Of a stretch of 7,433 bases of DNA, positions 1-6,613 are shown piece after piece. The first letter of the stretch is position 1. Each line of letters starts with the position of its first letter. Origin of the DNA: Oribacterium parvum (GTDB taxonomy: Bacteria > Bacillota > Clostridia > Lachnospirales > Lachnospiraceae); contig CALIEL010000074.1 in the NCBI GenBank assembly GCA_938022235.1, forward strand, positions 1 to 7,433, in the 5' to 3' direction. The notes below the pieces were generated by a model. The model was not told where the DNA came from and searched no databases. It saw only the letters and a program-made list of their open reading frames with translations. Position numbers and translations under genes: made by a program.

Positions 1-27
1 GTTACTAATAGGTCGAGGGCTTATCCA
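1..27 (+). rRNA. 23S ribosomal RNA, 3' end (partial)
   Basis: The first bases (ACTAATAGGTCGAGGGCTTA) match the highly conserved 3' terminus of bacterial 23S rRNA as found in Firmicutes, where the strand pairs with the 5' end of the molecule to form the terminal helix. Only the last ~27 nt lie in the window; the rest is upstream. The exact mature end is uncertain by a few bases and was placed by analogy with the usual CTTAACC-like terminus (here CTTATCC). It is the last visible rRNA of an operon that continues into four tRNA genes. Confidence 0.85.
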
Positions 28-167
28 ATGCGTCTGGTTTTTGTCTAAAGTCTAGTCTGGAATAATCTTTGATATGTTGTTTACTTAGGATTGGCGGATG
101 TCATCGTATTGTACTTTGGGGTTCAGACCATTCCTTAGTTATTTAGTTTAATTAGCAGGTACGATAT
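28..167 (+). other. 23S-to-tRNA spacer without a 5S rRNA
   Basis: This ~140-nt AT-rich spacer is where a 5S rRNA gene normally sits, but none of the conserved 5S blocks (for example the CCGAACACGGAAGTTAAG region) can be seen on either strand. It does contain a possible long-range stem: AATG (27-30) plus GTCTGG (32-37) can pair with TCAGAC (123-128) plus CATT (129-132), with one bulged C at 31 and one G-U pair. This could be a processing stem for the 23S 3' flank. The pairing is seen in the sequence; the role is inferred. Confidence 0.6.
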
Positions 168-241
168 GGCCCGGTGGCTCAGTTGGTTAGAGCGCCGCCC
201 TGTCACGGCGGAGGTCGACGGTTCGAATCCGTTCCGGGTCG
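168..241 (+). tRNA. tRNA-Asp (anticodon GTC)
   Basis: A 74-nt cloverleaf. The acceptor stem GGCCCGG pairs with CCGGGTC (one G-U pair) and the discriminator is G241, as expected for tRNA-Asp. The anticodon stem is CCGCC (195-199) with GGCGG (207-211), and the loop CTGTCAC carries GTC at 202-204. The T-arm loop is TTCGAAT. The 3' CCA is not encoded (the next bases are TTA), so it must be added by tRNA nucleotidyltransferase. It is the first tRNA of the cluster after 23S rRNA and is probably transcribed from the rRNA promoter upstream of the window. Confidence 0.97.
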
Positions 242-263
242 TTAGCCTTTGGGCTTTTATTAT

Positions 264-345
264 GGATGGATTCCCGAGTGGCCAAAGGGGGCAGACTGTA
301 AATCTGTTGTCACTGACTTCGGTGGTTCGAATCCACCTCCATCCA
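264..345 (+). tRNA. tRNA-Tyr (anticodon GTA)
   Basis: An 82-nt class II tRNA with a long variable arm. The acceptor stem GGATGGA pairs fully with TCCATCC (338-344) and the discriminator is A345. The anticodon stem 291-295 pairs with 303-307 (one G-U pair), and the loop CTGTAAA carries GTA at 298-300. The variable arm contains the small inverted repeat GTCA/TGAC. The T-stem GGTGG/CCACC encloses TTCGAAT. CCA is not encoded. It lies 22 nt after tRNA-Asp in the same transcript. Confidence 0.97.
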
Positions 346-384
346 TTGAGACAATATGTCTTATGTAGAGCAATCTACACAACT

Positions 385-457
385 GGGGTCTTAGCTCAGC
401 TGGGAGAGCATCTGCCTTACAAGCAGAGGGTCACAGGTTCGAGCCCTGTAGGCCCCA
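385..457 (+). tRNA. tRNA-Val (anticodon TAC)
   Basis: A 73-nt tRNA. The acceptor stem GGGGTCT pairs with AGGCCCC (450-456, one U-G pair) and the discriminator is A457. The anticodon stem TCTGC (411-415) pairs with GCAGA (423-427), and the loop CTTACAA places TAC at 418-420, which decodes valine GUN codons. The T-stem ACAGG/CCTGT is fully paired around TTCGAGC. CCA is not encoded (TTT follows). It is the third gene of the cluster. Confidence 0.97.
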
Positions 458-466
458 TTTGATTAT

Positions 467-540
<74 letters not shown>

Positions 541-542
541 CG

Positions 543-571
543 AAAGAGACTTTTAAAGTCTCTTTTTTTTT
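543..571 (+). terminator. intrinsic terminator of the rRNA-tRNA operon
   Basis: AAAGAGACTTT (543-553) and AAAGTCTCTTT (555-565) are perfect inverted repeats around one base, giving a stem of up to ~10 bp with a tight loop. A run of nine T follows (563-571). It lies 2 nt after tRNA-fMet and 73 nt before the phosphofructokinase start, so it very likely ends the rRNA-tRNA transcript and insulates the next gene. Confidence 0.92.
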
Positions 572-644
572 ATTGCTTTTCCTTATACTTTGTTCTATTG
601 TAGAAAAGCAAGATTTCTGCCGTAGTGAGTTAAAGGGGGTAAGG

Positions 645-1727
645 ATGAGAGTAGGAATATTAACCAGTGGAGGAGACTGTCAGGCTTTAAATGCAACCAT
701 GCGCGGTGTGGGAAAAACCCTATATAACCTATTGGGAGACGTGGAAATCTATGGTTTTCTGGATGGTTACAAAGGTTTAATTTATGATGAATATCGTAAG
801 ATGGAGCGTTCCGACTTCTCCGGAATTTTGACAGAAGGCGGAACCATTCTGGGAACCAGTAGAACACCCTTCAAACAGATTCGGGAACCGGATGCCAATG
901 GATTGGACAAGGTTGAGGCGATGAAGCATACATATAGAAAGCTTCGCCTGGATTGTCTTGTGGTTTTAGGAGGTAATGGCTCTTTAAAAACAGCCAATCT
1001 TTTGTCGGAAGAAGGATTGAATGTTATCGGCTGCCCTAAAACCATTGATAATGATTTATACGGTACAGATATGACCTTCGGTTTTTATTCTGCCGTTCAA
1101 GTAGCTACTAATGCCATTGACTGTATTCATACTACGGCTGCCAGCCATGGTAGGGTATTTATTGTAGAAATTATGGGACATAAGGTAGGACTGCTTACTC
1201 TTTATGCCGGACTTGCCGGTGGCGCCGATATTATTCTGGTTCCTGAAATTCCTTACGACATCAATGCGGTTTGTAAAAAGATTGCGGAGCGTCATGCAAG
1301 CGGTTCTCGTTTTTCTATTGTAGCCATAGCAGAGGGCGCTATTTCCAAGGATGAATCTAAGCTGACAAAGAAGGAATTAAAGAAGAAGCTGGCGGAGGAT
1401 AGGAAGAATCATCCTTCCGTAGCCTATAAGCTGGCGAAGGAAATAGAGGAAAAAACCGGTGCAGAGGTTAGGGTAACCGTTCCCGGACATACCCAAAGAG
1501 GTGGACAACCGGTTCCCTATGACCGTGTTTTTGCCACAAGAATCGGTGCGGAAGCTGCCAGAATGATTAAGAAGGAAAAATTCGGCGTGATGCTTTCTTT
1601 AAAGAATAATGAAATCACAACCGTTCCCTTGGCAGATATTGCCGGTAAATTAAAAACGGTGGATCCGGATTCCGGAATTGTGAAGGAAGCCAAGATGCTG
1701 GGTATTTCTTTTGGAGATGAAGAGTAG
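645..1727 (+). CDS. 6-phosphofructokinase (ATP/PPi-PFK superfamily, clostridial type)
   Basis: Phosphorylates fructose 6-phosphate to fructose 1,6-bisphosphate in cytosolic glycolysis. The 360-aa length is slightly longer than the 320-aa E. coli PfkA type. Visible motifs: N-terminal TSGGDCQALNA (7-17); nucleotide-loop GGNGS (109-113); catalytic PKTIDND (131-137); MGH (177-179, MGR in E. coli); PEIPYD (200-205); substrate-site PGHTQRGG (280-287). A lysine-rich insertion lies around 236-257. At the two known donor-determining positions this enzyme has Gly (ATP-like, GGxGS) and Lys (PPi-like, PKTIDND), so donor use cannot be assigned from motifs; G/K enzymes such as trypanosomal PFK use ATP. The Asp normally before that Gly is Asn111. 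The ATG at 645 is chosen because AGGGGG (634-639) sits 5 nt upstream and the protein then begins MRVGILTSGGD as the family does; the open frame further upstream runs through tRNA-fMet. A weak possible promoter lies at 573-601. No clear terminator follows. Confidence 0.93.
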   Translation: MRVGILTSGGDCQALNATMRGVGKTLYNLLGDVEIYGFLDGYKGLIYDEYRKMERSDFSGILTEGGTILGTSRTPFKQIREPDANGLDKVEAMKHTYRKLRLDCLVVLGGNGSLKTANLLSEEGLNVIGCPKTIDNDLYGTDMTFGFYSAVQVATNAIDCIHTTAASHGRVFIVEIMGHKVGLLTLYAGLAGGADIILVPEIPYDINAVCKKIAERHASGSRFSIVAIAEGAISKDESKLTKKELKKKLAEDRKNHPSVAYKLAKEIEEKTGAEVRVTVPGHTQRGGQPVPYDRVFATRIGAEAARMIKKEKFGVMLSLKNNEITTVPLADIAGKLKTVDPDSGIVKEAKMLGISFGDEE

Positions 1728-1824
1728 CTGAAGATGAAGTTTTTATAGAGCTTATTTAAAAAGAACTTGATGAACTTAGGCGCCAATTTTATCTGTTTTA
1801 ACGATATAGAAGGGATAAGAAGAA

Positions 1825-3405
1825 TTGTCATATACCGCTTTATACAGAAAATGGAGATCCCGGGATTTCGATGATTTGGTGGGACAGGATGCCATCACTC
1901 GTTCCTTTAAGAATCAGGTAAGTCATGATCGTATTGGTCATGCTTACCTTTTTTGTGGTACCAGAGGTACAGGCAAAACCTCCATGGCGAAAATCTTGGC
2001 AAGGGCTGTAAATTGCCTAAACCCTAAGGACGGAAATCCCTGTAATGAGTGTGCAAACTGTAAGGCCATTTTGTCCAATACCAGCATTAATGTTTATGAA
2101 ATGGATGCGGCCAGTAACAATAAAGTGGATGATATACGTTTGATTAGGGAACAGGTGGAGTATCCTCCTGTGGGTATGCGCTATAAGGTATATATCATCG
2201 ACGAGGTACACATGCTTACTGAGTCGGCCCATAATGCCTTTTTGAAAACGCTGGAGGAGCCGCCGGAATACGCCATTTTCATCTTGGCAACTACGGAGCC
2301 AAACGCCCTACCCATTACCATTCTTTCTCGCTGTCAGCGTTATGATTTTCGTAGAATTCCTGCAGACATTATTGCGGACAGGTTGAGACACATTGTGGAA
2401 GAAGAGCATATTGCCATTGAAGAGGAGGCTATTCATTATATTGCCCGGATGGGAGATGGCTCCATGCGTGATGCGGTGAGCCTTTTGGACCAGTGTGCCA
2501 GCTATGATTTTCAGCGAGAAATTAGTTATGAAGATACTTTGAAAATATTGGGAGCGGTGGATACCGCAGCATTTTCCCAAATGATTGCTTCCCTTCGTGA
2601 GAAGGATATAGCAAAAGCCATGGCCTTGGTGGCCGATGTTTTAGAGCAGGGAAAGGAACTTAGCCAATATACTTCCGATTTACTAAACTATTATCGTAAT
2701 ATTATGCTGGCAAAAACCGTAGAGAAGATTGACGGTTTGATGGATTTATCCGCAGAAAATAAAAAACAGCTTCTTTCCGATGGGGAAAGCCTTTCCATGG
2801 AAGAAATATTACGAGGTATCCGCTTACTGACAGAGCTTTTACAGCAGTATCGTTTTGCCAGACAGAAGCGGGTTTTACTGGAAAGTACCTTGGTAAAGCT
2901 GGCTCATCCGGAAATGGAAGGAAAGACGGATGCTCTTTTACAAAGACTGCGGGAGCTGGAAGAAAAGATGGAAAAGGGAAGCTTTCTTCCTGTAGAAAGG
3001 ACAGCATTTTCCAAGGAGGAAAATGGAGATGTACCGGAAGCCATGGAAAAGGAAGTCGTCCTTCCGAAAGCCCAGTATGAGGACTATATGCTTTTAAAGA
3101 AGGACTGGGATATTATCAAAAACTATTTCGACTCCCCCACGGTGAAACAGGCCTTGGCGAAATCCAGAGTTTATCCGTCTAAGGATAAGAAGTCCATGGT
3201 GATTGCTCCGAGTCTGGGAATGCTTTCCAATGTGCTTACGGATATGGAACTCCTGGAAATCGGAAAGGTGATTTCCGCAAAATATCAAAAGGAATTTCAC
3301 TTTGTTTTGGGAAAGGTGGAAACGGAAGAACGCAGTACCAGGTATGTTTCCGATGAAGATTTAAACAAAATTTCCATGACGATAGAGATTAGCGATCAGG
3401 AATAA
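1825..3405 (+). CDS. dnaX: DNA polymerase III subunit gamma/tau (clamp loader ATPase)
   Basis: Motor subunit of the clamp loader, which uses ATP to place the sliding clamp on primed DNA. Residues 1-223 hold the AAA+ core: Walker A GTRGTGKT (45-52); zinc ligands C64, C73, C76 and C79, at the same numbering as E. coli; Walker B IIDEVHML (124-131); sensor 1 around T156-T157; the SRC motif (168-170); sensor 2 GSMRDA (212-217). The collar helical domain follows to about 370, then a charged linker and a C-terminal tau-like domain (~410-526). At 526 aa it is shorter than E. coli (643) or B. subtilis (563) DnaX, mainly in the linker. The start is TTG at 1825: the frame then reads MSYTALYRKWRS, the family's conserved N-terminus, and AGAAGGG (1808-1814) lies 10 nt upstream. 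It follows pfk by 97 nt with no visible terminator and precedes ybaB-recR, the classic arrangement. Confidence 0.97.
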   Translation: MSYTALYRKWRSRDFDDLVGQDAITRSFKNQVSHDRIGHAYLFCGTRGTGKTSMAKILARAVNCLNPKDGNPCNECANCKAILSNTSINVYEMDAASNNKVDDIRLIREQVEYPPVGMRYKVYIIDEVHMLTESAHNAFLKTLEEPPEYAIFILATTEPNALPITILSRCQRYDFRRIPADIIADRLRHIVEEEHIAIEEEAIHYIARMGDGSMRDAVSLLDQCASYDFQREISYEDTLKILGAVDTAAFSQMIASLREKDIAKAMALVADVLEQGKELSQYTSDLLNYYRNIMLAKTVEKIDGLMDLSAENKKQLLSDGESLSMEEILRGIRLLTELLQQYRFARQKRVLLESTLVKLAHPEMEGKTDALLQRLRELEEKMEKGSFLPVERTAFSKEENGDVPEAMEKEVVLPKAQYEDYMLLKKDWDIIKNYFDSPTVKQALAKSRVYPSKDKKSMVIAPSLGMLSNVLTDMELLEIGKVISAKYQKEFHFVLGKVETEERSTRYVSDEDLNKISMTIEISDQE

Positions 3406-3496
3406 GATAAGTGCCTGTTTTGCGGAAATAAAAGGATAAAAATCTCACACTGTAAGGGAATTATAAGATTTCTCATAGATTTATTCTTGGGATTCA

Positions 3497-3505
3497 TGGT
3501 AAAAT
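3497..3505 (+). promoter_or_regulatory. possible extended -10 promoter element upstream of ybaB
   Basis: TGGTAAAAT matches the extended -10 form (TGn followed by a TATAAT-like hexamer, here TAAAAT). The 138-nt dnaX-ybaB gap would place a transcript start near 3512, about 30 nt before the ybaB start. No good -35 is visible at 16-18 bp, though extended -10 promoters can work without one. ybaB-recR and the downstream genes might therefore be transcribed independently of dnaX. Motif match only. Confidence 0.35.
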
Positions 3506-3518
3506 AGTAAAAGTTATG

Positions 3519-3535
3519 CTTAATTTAAAATTAAG
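3519..3535. repeat. 17-bp palindrome abutting the ybaB ribosome binding site
   Basis: CTTAATTTAAAATTAAG is a perfect odd-length inverted repeat (8 bp arms around A3527). Its right arm runs into the Shine-Dalgarno AAGGAGG at 3533-3539. It could be an operator or a weak RNA hairpin that partly hides the ribosome binding site, but the arms are almost all A/T and such repeats arise by chance in AT-rich spacers. Confidence 0.4.
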
Positions 3536-3543
3536 GAGGAGCT

Positions 3544-3885
3544 ATGGCAAAGCATGGTGGATTTGGCGGGGGAATGCCCGGCATGAATATGAATAATCTG
3601 ATGAAGCAGTATCAGAAGATGCAGAAGAAGCTGGAAGAAACCCAGGAGGAGCTGGCGAAAAAGGAATACATTGCTCAGGCCGGAGGCGGCGCCGTTAAGG
3701 TAGTGCTAAACGGAGAGAGAAAGGTCTTAAGTGTCAGCCTGAATAAGGATGCCGTAGATCCGGAAGATGTGGAAACTTTGGAAGAAATGATTGTACTGGC
3801 AATGAACCAGGCTCTTTCCGACATTGAGAAGGAATCCAATCAGGAAATGGGCAAGCTTACCGGCGGAATGGGGTTAGGATTTTAA
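3544..3885 (+). CDS. ybaB: YbaB/EbfC family nucleoid-associated protein
   Basis: Small DNA-binding protein of the YbaB/EbfC family, a dimer with a tweezer-like fold that coats DNA and is thought to organise the nucleoid. The 113-aa length is typical. The N-terminus is rich in Gly and Met (MAKHGGFGGGMPGMNMNN), followed by the coiled helix MKQYQKMQKKLEETQEEL (~20-37), then the conserved core AGGGAVKVVLNGERKVLSV (~46-65), DPEDVETLEEMIVLAMNQAL (~72-91) and a Gly/Met-rich tail. A strong Shine-Dalgarno AAGGAGG (3533-3539) sits 4 nt before the ATG. Its stop TAA overlaps the recR ATG by one base (TAATG), which suggests translational coupling. ybaB sits between dnaX and recR in many bacteria, consistent with a chromosome-maintenance role. 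Confidence 0.96.
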   Translation: MAKHGGFGGGMPGMNMNNLMKQYQKMQKKLEETQEELAKKEYIAQAGGGAVKVVLNGERKVLSVSLNKDAVDPEDVETLEEMIVLAMNQALSDIEKESNQEMGKLTGGMGLGF

Positions 3886-4481
3886 TGGAGTATTTTTCCA
3901 AGGATATGGACCGTCTGGTGCAGGAGCTTTCCAGGCTTCCCGGCATTGGTCCGAAATCCGCACAAAGATTAGCCTACTTTCTGATTAACGGAGAGAAAGA
4001 ACAGGCCTACGCTTTGGCCGACAGCATCAAAAAGGCCAGAGACAGTATACGCTACTGCAAATGCTGCTGTACCTTAACGGACGCGGAGCTTTGCCCGGTA
4101 TGCAGTAGTGCGGAAAGAAACCATAAACAGATTATGGTGGTGGAAAACCCGAGGGATATGTCCGCCTATGAACGAGTAGGCAAATATCAGGGGGTTTATC
4201 ATGTTCTCCACGGGGCGATTTCCCCTTTGCTTGGTATCGGACCGGAGGACATCCGTTTGAAGGAGCTGATGGTTCGTTTGCAGGGAGAGGTGGAAGAGGT
4301 GATTATTGCCACCAACTCTTCTCTGGAAGGAGAAACCACCGCAAGCTATATCACAAAGCTGATTAAACCTTTAGGAGTGCCCTTAAGCCGTATTGCTTCC
4401 GGGGTTCCTGTAGGGGGAGATATAGAAAACATTGATGAAATAACACTTCTTAGAGCATTGGACGGAAGAGTCAGTTTATAG
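3885..4481 (+). CDS. recR: Recombination mediator protein RecR
   Basis: RecR acts with RecO (and RecF) to load RecA on single-stranded DNA at gaps and stalled forks; it forms a ring-shaped tetramer around DNA. At 198 aa it has the standard length. Domains in order: helix-hairpin-helix around LPGIGPKSAQRLA (18-30); a zinc finger with C58, C61, C70 and C73 (extra Cys at 60 and 62); a Toprim domain from about 81, with VVENPRDM (85-92, acidic E87) and the conserved HGAISPLLGIGP (109-120); and the C-terminal segment GVPVGGDIENIDEITLLRAL. The ATG at 3885 shares its A with the ybaB stop codon, so ribosomes probably reinitiate here; no separate strong ribosome binding site is needed. All key residues are present. 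Confidence 0.98.
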   Translation: MEYFSKDMDRLVQELSRLPGIGPKSAQRLAYFLINGEKEQAYALADSIKKARDSIRYCKCCCTLTDAELCPVCSSAERNHKQIMVVENPRDMSAYERVGKYQGVYHVLHGAISPLLGIGPEDIRLKELMVRLQGEVEEVIIATNSSLEGETTASYITKLIKPLGVPLSRIASGVPVGGDIENIDEITLLRALDGRVSL

Positions 4482-4498
4482 GAAGTGGAAGGGGTATT

Positions 4499-6610
4499 AT
4501 GGACAAGTACGAGTTTAGTATCAAGGCAGAACAGATTAAAAAGTTAAGCAGTCAGGGAGATTACAAGACTGCTATGCAGATTGCGGATACCATTGACTGG
4601 AATAGGGTGCGTAATGCAAACCTTCTTTCTTCTATTGCGGATATTTATGAGTACAACGGAGAGTACGAAGAGGCTAAGGATATTCTGCTGATGGCCTTTG
4701 AGAGAGCACCGGTAGGTAAGCGTTTTCTTTATAAGCTTTCAGAGCTGTCCTTACGTTCCGGCTCTATCGAAGAGGCTATTGAATTTTACAAGGAATTCCT
4801 GGATGTCAGTCCTGAGGATCCCAGAAAATACCTGCTTCGCTATAAGATTTTGAAGGCAAAGGGAGCTATGGCCTCCCAGCTGGTAGGACCTTTGGAACAA
4901 TTTACCGAAACTGAGTTGGATGAGAAGTGGCTCTATGAGCTGGCAAAGCTCTATGGAGAGGCGGGAAGGGAAGAAGATTGTATAGCCCTTTGTGATAAGA
5001 TGATTCTTCTTTTCGGTATGGGAAAATATGTGGATAAGGCCCAGGATTTAAAGCTTCAGTATCGTCCCTTTGAAGAAGATACAAGAAGAGCACTTCGAAA
5101 GGAAAGCTTTGCTCTTCCGGAGGAAGAACCTGCTTTCGAAGAGAAGAAGAGTTCCGGACGGGGCGTATATGAGGACAAGCCCTCTGTTAGAGAAGTTCCG
5201 GAAGAAGCTTCAGAAGCATTGGCGCCAAAGGAAGTAAGTAGAGAAGAGATCCAAAGGGAAAAAGAAAAGCAGGCGGAGAGCAATGCGTTAAGTCGGTCGG
5301 AAGAAAAAACGGAGCAGGAAAAGGAATCGGAAACAGAAGCATTTTCCAAGGAGGAGACTGTAGGAGCTTCCGATCAAACTTCCGATTATATGTCCCCGGA
5401 AGATTCCAAAGAAGCATCCAAAAAATATTCCGAGGACAGCTCCGAGGAGAAGGCCGAAGGAAAGGATGCGGCACAGGAGGAAACTCCGGCAGCAACGGAT
5501 AAGGAAGAGTCTATCCCCACCTACCACATGATTATTGAAGCGGATACTCTGGAAGAAGGTTTCAAGATTGCGGTAGAGGAAATCAAGTATTTCCATCAGG
5601 AATACAATCTTGCGTTTAAGGTAGCGAAAACCAATGCGGACAAGCTTAATGAAAAGGGCTTCGCTCCATTTGCGGAGAAGCTGAAGGAAAGAGATTTAAT
5701 TATTGAAGAAGCCGGAAAACTGAAGTACTCCGTTGTGGATGAAATCGAAAGATACATTCAAAATCCAAAGGACGCTTCTTCTATTATATTGGTGGATGTG
5801 TACGATCATTTTGATCGTATGGCTGAGGATAGACCCAGATTTATCGACTACTTCGACATCGTTTCCAACAAGGAAGAGCCGGAGGAAGAAGAGGATAGCG
5901 ATCTGGAGGATGTGGATCTTGAGGCTTCCGTAGAGGAGCCGGAGAAGGAAGAGGCGGAAGAAACAGTCGAAGAAGAGTATGTTCCCCATAAGCCTTCCAT
6001 TTTCGATAGACCTGCACGTCCCTATACCGAGGTTTTGGAGGAAGAAGCCCGAAAGGAAGAAGAGGCTAAGGAAAAGCAGGAAGCTCCATCGGAGGTCCGT
6101 GAAGAAGCTCCTGTCCGGGACTTTGAAGACGCAGAGCCTGAGGAAGAGTATTATGATGATGAAAATGAAGACTACGACGAGGAGATAGAAGAGGAAGCTG
6201 TTGAGGATGCTCCTTCTGTAAGAGAAGAGAGAAGAGAAGCTCCAATTAGGGAAGAGGAAGAAGACTTATCCGCTATTTCCGATGCGCTGGAGAAGCATTC
6301 CCCTCTTGGTCAAAGAGAAAAGAAAAATGCGGGAATGAGCATAGACGAATTTGCAGAATATGCGATTTCTTATGCCGACAGCATTGACTGTGCCATCACG
6401 GAAAAGGGAATCACCGCTCTCTATGAGAGAATTCAGCTTATGGAAGAGGACGGAATTCTTCTGAATAAGAAGAGTGCGGAGGACTTGGTGGAGGAAGCTG
6501 CAGACCAGGCGGAGAAACCCAGCCTTGGCAAGAAGTTAAGTTCTTTCCTTCGTCCAAAGTACAATAAGGACGATAAGTTGATTTTACGAGAAGAACATTT
6601 TATGGGGTAA
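4499..6610 (+). CDS. acidic TPR protein with a degenerate AAA+-like segment, function unknown
   Basis: A 703-aa protein without signal peptide or membrane segment, so probably cytosolic; I do not know its function. Residues 1-185 hold TPR-like helical repeats (about 8-36, 42-72, 76-106 and 142-172), usually protein-binding. Residues 206-338 and 456-600 are low-complexity linkers very rich in Glu, Lys and Ser, probably disordered. Between them, 341-455 is a folded-looking segment with LIIEEAGKLKYSVVDEI (400-416), then SSIILVDVYDHFDRM (427-441), resembling the Walker B half of CbbX/SpoVK-like AAA+ proteins; no GxxxxGKT Walker A is present. The C-terminal ~95 residues (609-703) are helical and lid-like and end in LILREEHF. 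AAGGGG (4489-4494) precedes the ATG by 4 nt, 17 nt after recR. Composition of the linkers is unusual, but the frame is intact and A/G-rich throughout. The AAA+ relation is inferred from pattern memory, not from a search. Confidence 0.85.
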   Translation: MDKYEFSIKAEQIKKLSSQGDYKTAMQIADTIDWNRVRNANLLSSIADIYEYNGEYEEAKDILLMAFERAPVGKRFLYKLSELSLRSGSIEEAIEFYKEFLDVSPEDPRKYLLRYKILKAKGAMASQLVGPLEQFTETELDEKWLYELAKLYGEAGREEDCIALCDKMILLFGMGKYVDKAQDLKLQYRPFEEDTRRALRKESFALPEEEPAFEEKKSSGRGVYEDKPSVREVPEEASEALAPKEVSREEIQREKEKQAESNALSRSEEKTEQEKESETEAFSKEETVGASDQTSDYMSPEDSKEASKKYSEDSSEEKAEGKDAAQEETPAATDKEESIPTYHMIIEADTLEEGFKIAVEEIKYFHQEYNLAFKVAKTNADKLNEKGFAPFAEKLKERDLIIEEAGKLKYSVVDEIERYIQNPKDASSIILVDVYDHFDRMAEDRPRFIDYFDIVSNKEEPEEEEDSDLEDVDLEASVEEPEKEEAEETVEEEYVPHKPSIFDRPARPYTEVLEEEARKEEEAKEKQEAPSEVREEAPVRDFEDAEPEEEYYDDENEDYDEEIEEEAVEDAPSVREERREAPIREEEEDLSAISDALEKHSPLGQREKKNAGMSIDEFAEYAISYADSIDCAITEKGITALYERIQLMEEDGILLNKKSAEDLVEEAADQAEKPSLGKKLSSFLRPKYNKDDKLILREEHFMG

Positions 6611-6613
6611 AAT

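Noticed and set aside
166..462. 98-codon open frame across the tRNA cluster
   Set aside because: It reads through three tRNA genes with good cloverleafs and has no protein-like features; it is an artefact of tRNA sequence.
573..601. Possible phosphofructokinase promoter TTGCTT-17-TATTGT
   Set aside because: The spacing is right and a promoter is expected here after the terminator, but both hexamers match poorly, and an alternative TATACT at 584-589 has no -35. Not strong enough to list.
1767..1795. Possible dnaX promoter TTGATG-17-TATCTG
   Set aside because: The -10 match is poor and there is no supporting element; dnaX may simply be read from the pfk promoter.
2758..2766. Run of six A in dnaX as a programmed frameshift site making a short gamma form
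   Set aside because: The codon phasing (AAT AAA AAA CAG) does not give an E. coli-type A-AAA-AAG slippery heptamer, and it lies near codon 313 inside the collar domain, where truncation would not yield a normal gamma protein.
3440..3471. Inverted repeat AAATCT...AGATTT after dnaX as a terminator
   Set aside because: Six A/T-rich pairs around a loop of about 20 nt, with no T-run afterwards; likely chance.
5056..5596. Overlapping minus-strand open frames opposite the acidic linker
   Set aside because: They are shadows of the biased GAA/GAG-rich codons of the TPR gene (read as Phe/Leu/Ser-rich on the other strand) with no start signals or family features.
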